A stretch of 17,496 bases of DNA from positions 1 through 17,496 of the forward strand of contig CACZFE010000015.1 in assembly GCA_902780365.1 (NCBI GenBank). Direction: 5' to 3'. The notes below the pieces were generated by a model. The model was not told where the DNA came from, did no database searches, and saw only the letters and a list, made by a program, of their open reading frames with translations. A program made the translations under genes and the position numbers. Source of the DNA: an uncultured Spirochaetales bacterium. Its GTDB lineage: Bacteria; UBP6; UBA1177. Every line of letters begins with the position of its first letter. The first letter of the stretch is position 1. Positions 14,189-17,496 of the stretch are shown here, piece after piece.

Positions 14189-14845
14189 TCAGTAAATAAC
14201 CAGATTTCCGTTATGGAGATAAATTGTGTATGAATTGTCTTCTGCCGATAAAGAGAATTTTTCCAATTTTGAGAGAATTTCGTCTGTCAGAGTAAAATCC
14301 TTGTCAAAATAATAAGTTACGCCGTTTATGGTTTCTTTTTGAAGCTCTTCGCGGGAAGACTCTTTGAAAGCATCAATAACTTCTTTCATTCGCTTAATGT
14401 CACCTTTTTGCGACATAATATCGACAACGGAAGATTTTTTATCATGGAAACCGTAATTGTCCGTTCCCTTCTCCAATGCTTTTTTCCAAAAATCGAAAGT
14501 GTGATTTATTTCAGAAAGTTCTTTTGCTGAAGCATTGCCGAAAATATCTGTAATCAAATTAAGTATATAATATTCCTTCTCTGAAAAATCCGGGTGAAAA
14601 TCGTTGCTTTCCCGTTTAAAACCAGCGTAATCATTTTTATAGCGCAATCTGACTTTTTCTATGACGCATCCGTTTTCAAATGCCAGAATCTCATCATTGA
14701 ACAAAGGTTCTCCGAATTCGGAAATATTTGCCAGATCCGCCAAGACAAGCAGTTTTTGCAGCTTCATATTCCCGTCATAAGTATCCGGTGTGGAATCTGC
14801 GCCGTTTTTAATAAAAAATTTTGCGAAATCGTAAACATCTCTCAT
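14189..14845 (-). CDS. Panacea-domain (SocA/GepA-like) protein, orphan antitoxin candidate
   Basis: The protein has 218 residues. The N-terminal half matches the Panacea domain (DUF4065): DVYDFAKFFI at 3-12, MKLQKLLVLADL at 27-38, then GEPLFNDEILAFENGCVIEKV at 45-65 (family LKLQKLLYYAQ...GxPLFxExIxAWxxGPV). The usual Gly-Pro-Val reads GCV. The C-terminal third (about 150-218) is not recognised. Panacea proteins act as chaperone-like antitoxins paired with varied toxins, or as the SocA adaptor. No toxin reading frame is adjacent. I prefer the ATG at 14845, which has GGTGGAGA upstream; a GTG start at 14860 lies inside that site. The gene is clearly richer in A+T than its neighbours, suggesting acquisition. 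Confidence 0.8.
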   Translation of the reverse strand: MRDVYDFAKFFIKNGADSTPDTYDGNMKLQKLLVLADLANISEFGEPLFNDEILAFENGCVIEKVRLRYKNDYAGFKRESNDFHPDFSEKEYYILNLITDIFGNASAKELSEINHTFDFWKKALEKGTDNYGFHDKKSSVVDIMSQKGDIKRMKEVIDAFKESSREELQKETINGVTYYFDKDFTLTDEILSKLEKFSLSAEDNSYTIYLHNGNLVIY

Positions 14846-14873
14846 CGCAATCTCCACCAAAATCTGCCATTAA

Positions 14874-14914
14874 CCAAAACGCCGGATATTATAATCATAA
14901 TAAAAATATGTCAA
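14874..14914 (-). promoter_or_regulatory. Promoter for the Panacea gene
   Basis: On the minus strand a perfect TTGACA (14909-14914) is 17 bases from TAATAT (14886-14891), or 15 from the overlapping TATAAT (14888-14893). It is followed by CCGGCG and TTTTGG (14874-14879), the same start layout as other promoters in the window. Confidence 0.6.
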
Positions 14915-14942
14915 TTGTTTTCTAAATTTTTCTTTATTTCCT

Positions 14943-14960
14943 CAAAATTTATCAATTTTG
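14943..14960. repeat. Short perfect inverted repeat
   Basis: CAAAATT (14943-14949) and AATTTTG (14954-14960) flank TATC. It lies about 30 bases upstream of the Panacea promoter and could be an operator or just AT-rich symmetry. Confidence 0.3.
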
Positions 14961-14987
14961 CTGGAACGATGGTGACTGTTTAGAAAT

Positions 14988-15059
14988 TTGAGCCGTCTTT
15001 GTTAAATGTTTATTTGGTTTAGAGTTGATTTTTGGATGATTTTACCAAAAACGGCTCAA
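14988..15059. repeat. 72-bp element with 19-bp terminal inverted repeats
   Basis: The left arm 14988-15006 begins TTGAGCCGT and the right arm 15041-15059 ends ACGGCTCAA; 17 of 19 positions pair, with 34 T-rich bases between. The size and end-to-end inverted repeats suggest a MITE or an insertion sequence reduced to its two ends. No clear target duplication is seen. A terminator for the leftward lipoprotein gene is an alternative, but the loop is long and no clean U run follows. The intergenic region 14861-15132 otherwise holds only the Panacea promoter and AT-rich sequence. Confidence 0.5.
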
Positions 15060-15132
15060 GAGGTTTTATACAACATGAAATTAATCAATCAGGAACGCAT
15101 TCAAAATCCGCTTTACATTTAAAAAAGTTATA

Positions 15133-16063
15133 TTATTGACAACTACAATTCTTGTCATCAATAAAACACCAGCATTGTGCTGAAGCGGAGCCAGATTCAT
15201 TTTCAACAATAACACTTGAATCAAAATAAGTTGGGGTATAATTTGTAATAGAAGCAACATCAAAAATTTGATTTAAACGAAGATGCGCTTTTTGACTCAA
15301 CTTCTTTATATTCACCATAATATGAATCATAGTATTTAAGTGTTGCCCATGAAGGTGTTCCGCAGCCAGAAGAAGTGCTGTATGACCAACTCATTTTGAC
15401 TGAACTACCGGAAACAGAAGCACTTAATTTTGGAGGACACGGTGAAATCTCGTCTGCGGTTTTGCATTTGCCTGTCGAATCATTGCAGCCAACGCCGAGA
15501 CAACTCTGGTCGTCTACCCATTTTCCACCACTACACCTCTGTGAATAATTTCCATCGCAACGATATTCACCATAGTCGCATTCCGACGAACTGCCACCAC
15601 CCGAGTTTCCACCGCTACCACTGTCAGAGTCACTTTTACATCTGCCTGTGGAATAGTCGCAACTACCATGGAGACCGCAATATTCATCGTGATTCCAATC
15701 CCAGCTACCACCAGAGCAAGGCACAGAATAATGATCTGTTCCGCATTTGTAATCTCCATCATCGCATTCCGAATAGTCTCCACCAGAGCTACTACCACCA
15801 CCGGAACTACTGTTACATCTACCTGTTGATGAATTGCAGCCGTTGGAGCAATATTCGTCAGCTTCCCAATAACCACCGTCGCAATAATAGGAATATGAAC
15901 CAGAACATTTGCGGTCTCCAGAAGAACATTCCGAATAGCTTCCGCCACTTGAACTGCCACCGCCACTGTAGCCGCCGCTGTAGCCGTCATCATCACTGCC
16001 GCCGCAGCCGATCATCAAAAACATTGCCGTGAAAACAGTAAAACTAAAAAAGATTTTTTTCAT
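15133..16063 (-). pseudogene. Cysteine-repeat lipoprotein with apparent frameshift near the C-terminus
   Basis: The continuous frame gives 267 residues and stops at 15260. A lipobox (LMIGC, Cys20) follows the signal peptide, then a Gly/Ser/Asp linker. Three six-cysteine repeats lie at residues 46-83, 100-142 and 162-200 (C-x6-C-x7-8-C-x10-12-C-x3-5-C-x6-C, ending STGxC), followed by a fibronectin-III-like strand region from about 208. The intact paralogue at 16092 continues for about 50 residues more. That continuation exists here in another frame, ending DKNCSCQ with TAA at 15133. Dropping one T from the T5 run (15262-15266) restores a 309-residue protein. The ATG at 16063 has GGAGGT upstream. 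This may be a real frameshift, a slippery phase-variable site or an assembly error. Confidence 0.8.
15495..15527. repeat. 33-bp direct repeat, copy 1 (paralogue homology)
   Basis: This block is identical base for base to 17321-17353. It encodes the GKWVDDQSCLG part of the third cysteine repeat of the lipoprotein gene at 15133-16063. Confidence 0.85.
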
Positions 16064-16091
16064 TTTCACCTCCAATAGTTAGTGTTTTATA

Positions 16092-17219
16092 CTAATAACA
16101 TTTACACTCTTTGGCATCAATATTACAATTACAATATGCAACACTCGCACCCGCATCATTTTCAACAAGAATTCCGGCTAAAAGTAACCAACGTCCATCC
16201 TCTTGGTATCCACATCCAGTGATGCCAAGGGAAGTTGATGTGAAAGAAGATGCATTTCGAGATTCAGCTTCTATCCATCCATAATTCGGATCATGCCATT
16301 TAACCGTTGTTTTTGTTGGTGTTCCGCAACCTGAAGAAGTTTTGTACGTCCATTTCAATTTCACTGTAGATCCAGAAACAGAAGCACTTGCTTCAGGTCT
16401 ACAAGGTGAAACACTTGAACTATCGTTGTTGCATCTGCCGGTTGAAGAAATGCAGCCGTACTCGCAATAAGTTCCGGAATCCCAGTATCCTCCGGCACAG
16501 TATTTGGAAATATAAGATCCGTCACAGATATATTGACCGGAAGAACATCCTGTTGTGCTTCCGCCACCGCCGGAGTAGTTGTTGCACTGTCCTGTTGATG
16601 TGTTACAGCCGTAGTCGCAATAAATTCCGTAATCAATCTCATTTCCTCCTAAATAACAGTAGGAAAAAGTACCATCGCACACGTATATACCAGTATAACA
16701 TTCCGTAGTGCTTCCGCTGCCGCTGGAATCTTCTGAGCCGCCTGAACTTTCTCCTCCGTTGTCGTTGCCGGAATCGGGATAGCATGTTCCAGTTTCAGGA
16801 TTACAACCTCTTGTTGAGCAATCATCAAAATATCCCCACTTTCCATCATAGCAGTAAAAAGAATAATTTCCTTCACATCTGGAGTCTCCGGCAGTGCATT
16901 CTACATTATCTTTGTTTGAATTATCACTAGGGTTTTCTTCGGTATTTTCACTTTGGTTATTTTCTTCATTAGAGGCAGTTTTGCATTGTCCTGTTGAATA
17001 GTCGCAGCCATTGTTGCATGTTTCAGAAAGCAACCAGTTCAAATCATTTGAATTGATATATCCGCAGAAATAAGAATCATCGCCGTGGCATTCGTAAGTG
17101 CCGTAAGAACATTGCGAAGAACCATAGTCGCCGGGGATCAATTCTGGATCAGTGCCTCCTCCGCAACCGATCAAAAAAAACATCGCAGCCAATACCGCCC
17201 AAACAAAAAATCTTTTCAT
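16092..17219 (-). CDS. Cysteine-repeat lipoprotein, intact member of tandem family
   Basis: The protein has 375 residues. The signal peptide has a lipobox, FLIGC, giving lipidated Cys19. Four six-cysteine repeats lie at residues 37-79, 108-146, 174-212 and 225-263, each ending in a GC-x2-(S/E)TG-x-C turn, separated by Ser/Gly/Asn/Asp linkers. Next comes a strand-rich module from about 273 (SASVSGSTVKLKWTYKTSSG), resembling a fibronectin-III fold, and then a tail CNCNIDAKECKCY with two C-x-C pairs. All cysteines are likely disulfide-bonded outside the cytoplasm. GGAG precedes the ATG. The next family gene starts only 28 bases after the stop, so they are probably cotranscribed. Repeats of this type are frequent in Myxococcota-like surface proteins; the function is unknown. 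Confidence 0.88.
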   Translation of the reverse strand: MKRFFVWAVLAAMFFLIGCGGGTDPELIPGDYGSSQCSYGTYECHGDDSYFCGYINSNDLNWLLSETCNNGCDYSTGQCKTASNEENNQSENTEENPSDNSNKDNVECTAGDSRCEGNYSFYCYDGKWGYFDDCSTRGCNPETGTCYPDSGNDNGGESSGGSEDSSGSGSTTECYTGIYVCDGTFSYCYLGGNEIDYGIYCDYGCNTSTGQCNNYSGGGGSTTGCSSGQYICDGSYISKYCAGGYWDSGTYCEYGCISSTGRCNNDSSSVSPCRPEASASVSGSTVKLKWTYKTSSGCGTPTKTTVKWHDPNYGWIEAESRNASSFTSTSLGITGCGYQEDGRWLLLAGILVENDAGASVAYCNCNIDAKECKCY

Positions 17220-17271
17220 TTTACATCTCCAAAATTCAAGAAATTAAAATTATTAAAAATTTTATACTGTC

Positions 17272-17496
17272 TTTCAACACTGAGGTTTTGCATTTTCCTG
17301 TTGAATCGTTGCAACCACCACCGAGACAACTCTGGTCGTCTACCCATTTTCCATTGCTGCATCTCTGCTAGTAATTAGAGTAGCATCGATACTCTCCGCT
17401 TGAGCATTCCGAAGAGCTGCCGCTATCAGAATCGGAGCCACCGCTGTTACGCTGCCGCCTCAGCTTATTACAAAAAGCACTGCAATCATTGTAAAA
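17272..17496 (-). pseudogene. Degenerate third copy of the cysteine-repeat lipoprotein (runs off the window)
   Basis: Read leftward from 17496, one frame gives FTMIAVLFVIS, then TGA, then GGS. This is a signal peptide whose lipobox cysteine codon TGC appears mutated to TGA. The frame then shifts to GGSDSDSGSSSECSSGEYRC, hits TAG in NY-stop-QRCSNGKW, and continues in the same frame through VDDQSCLGGGCNDSTGKCKT before running into unrelated sequence. Only one six-cysteine repeat remains, and the fibronectin-like module and C-x-C tail are absent. A 33-bp block (17321-17353) is identical to 15495-15527 in the frameshifted paralogue, so the copies diverged or exchanged sequence recently. Confidence 0.8.
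17321..17353. repeat. 33-bp direct repeat, copy 2 (paralogue homology)
   Basis: This block is identical to 15495-15527 and lies in the degenerate lipoprotein copy. The two copies, about 1.8 kb apart and in the same orientation, flank the intact paralogue, so recombination between them would delete it. Confidence 0.85.

Noticed and set aside
15006..15120. 38-codon plus-strand frame starting MFIWFRVDFW
   Set aside because: No ribosome-binding site, it crosses the inverted-repeat element, and its residues match no family I know.
15081..15135. In-frame continuation after the lipoprotein TAA at 15133 reading KCKADFECVPD
   Set aside because: It has two cysteines and the same frame, but the intact paralogue stops at the equivalent position, so the TAA is probably the true end.
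15590..16000. Repeated pattern considered as a CRISPR array
   Set aside because: The repetition is codon-level repetition of Gly/Ser linkers and six-cysteine units, not uniform repeats with unrelated spacers.
15430..16032. Plus-strand His/Asn/Arg-rich frame opposite the cysteine-repeat lipoprotein
   Set aside because: Its composition is the mirror of the Ser/Gly/Cys repeats on the other strand; no start signal.
17220..17276. Promoter for the intact cysteine-repeat lipoprotein (TTGAAA with TATAAA or AATAAT)
   Set aside because: The AT-rich gap offers several hexamers but no pair with convincing spacing, so it is not listed as a feature.

Overview
The window reads as chromosomal DNA of a Gram-negative bacterium of moderate GC with strong Shine-Dalgarno sequences (GGAGGT-like, then a short A-rich spacer and ATG). 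The lipoproteins are in the style of Myxococcota and related former Deltaproteobacteria: a lipobox, then an acidic Asp/Asn/Ser/Gly linker, MopE-like metal-binding motifs, a choice-of-anchor-L-like domain, FG-GAP/ASPIC repeats and six-cysteine repeats. Outer-membrane-type exported proteins fit the same picture. The GC content is lower than in classical myxobacteria, so I place it only as a low-GC, probably uncultured relative. This is inference from protein style, not from a marker gene.

Left part (1-6977). The 3' end of dxr is followed by a short decayed start of an ogt-type DNA methyltransferase gene. A DUF805 membrane protein gene (minus) and radA (plus) diverge from a compact double promoter. 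A plus-strand operon follows: a small exported protein, a U32 peptidase family protein (TrhP-like, tRNA hydroxyuridine synthesis), a DUF4911-like small protein and an exported beta-rich protein, with overlapping or tightly spaced genes. Next come an ECF sigma factor and its zinc-type anti-sigma factor, which overlap, and then an O-methyltransferase. That enzyme could be the TrmR-like partner of TrhP.

Middle (6978-14163). A nested palindromic element lies between convergent genes. On the minus strand are ispG, a shortened amidohydrolase and a large MopE/choice-of-anchor lipoprotein. A second large lipoprotein (seven FG-GAP-like repeats plus ASPIC/UnbV) diverges from it and is followed after 2 bases by a rhomboid protease gene.

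Right part (14164-17496). This accessory stretch holds an AT-rich orphan Panacea-domain gene, a 72-bp inverted-repeat element resembling a collapsed mobile element, and a tandem family of cysteine-rich lipoproteins on the minus strand. One family member is intact. One carries an apparent single-base frameshift in a T5 run. One, at the right edge, is a pseudogene with several lesions.

The least conventional signals are three: (i) the decaying and recombining cysteine-repeat lipoprotein family; (ii) a recurrent promoter architecture in which the -10 box is followed, about 6-7 bases later, by a T tract and then G, at the predicted transcription start; (iii) the palindromic elements at 6985-7045 and 14988-15059. 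No CRISPR array, rRNA or tRNA was recognised.
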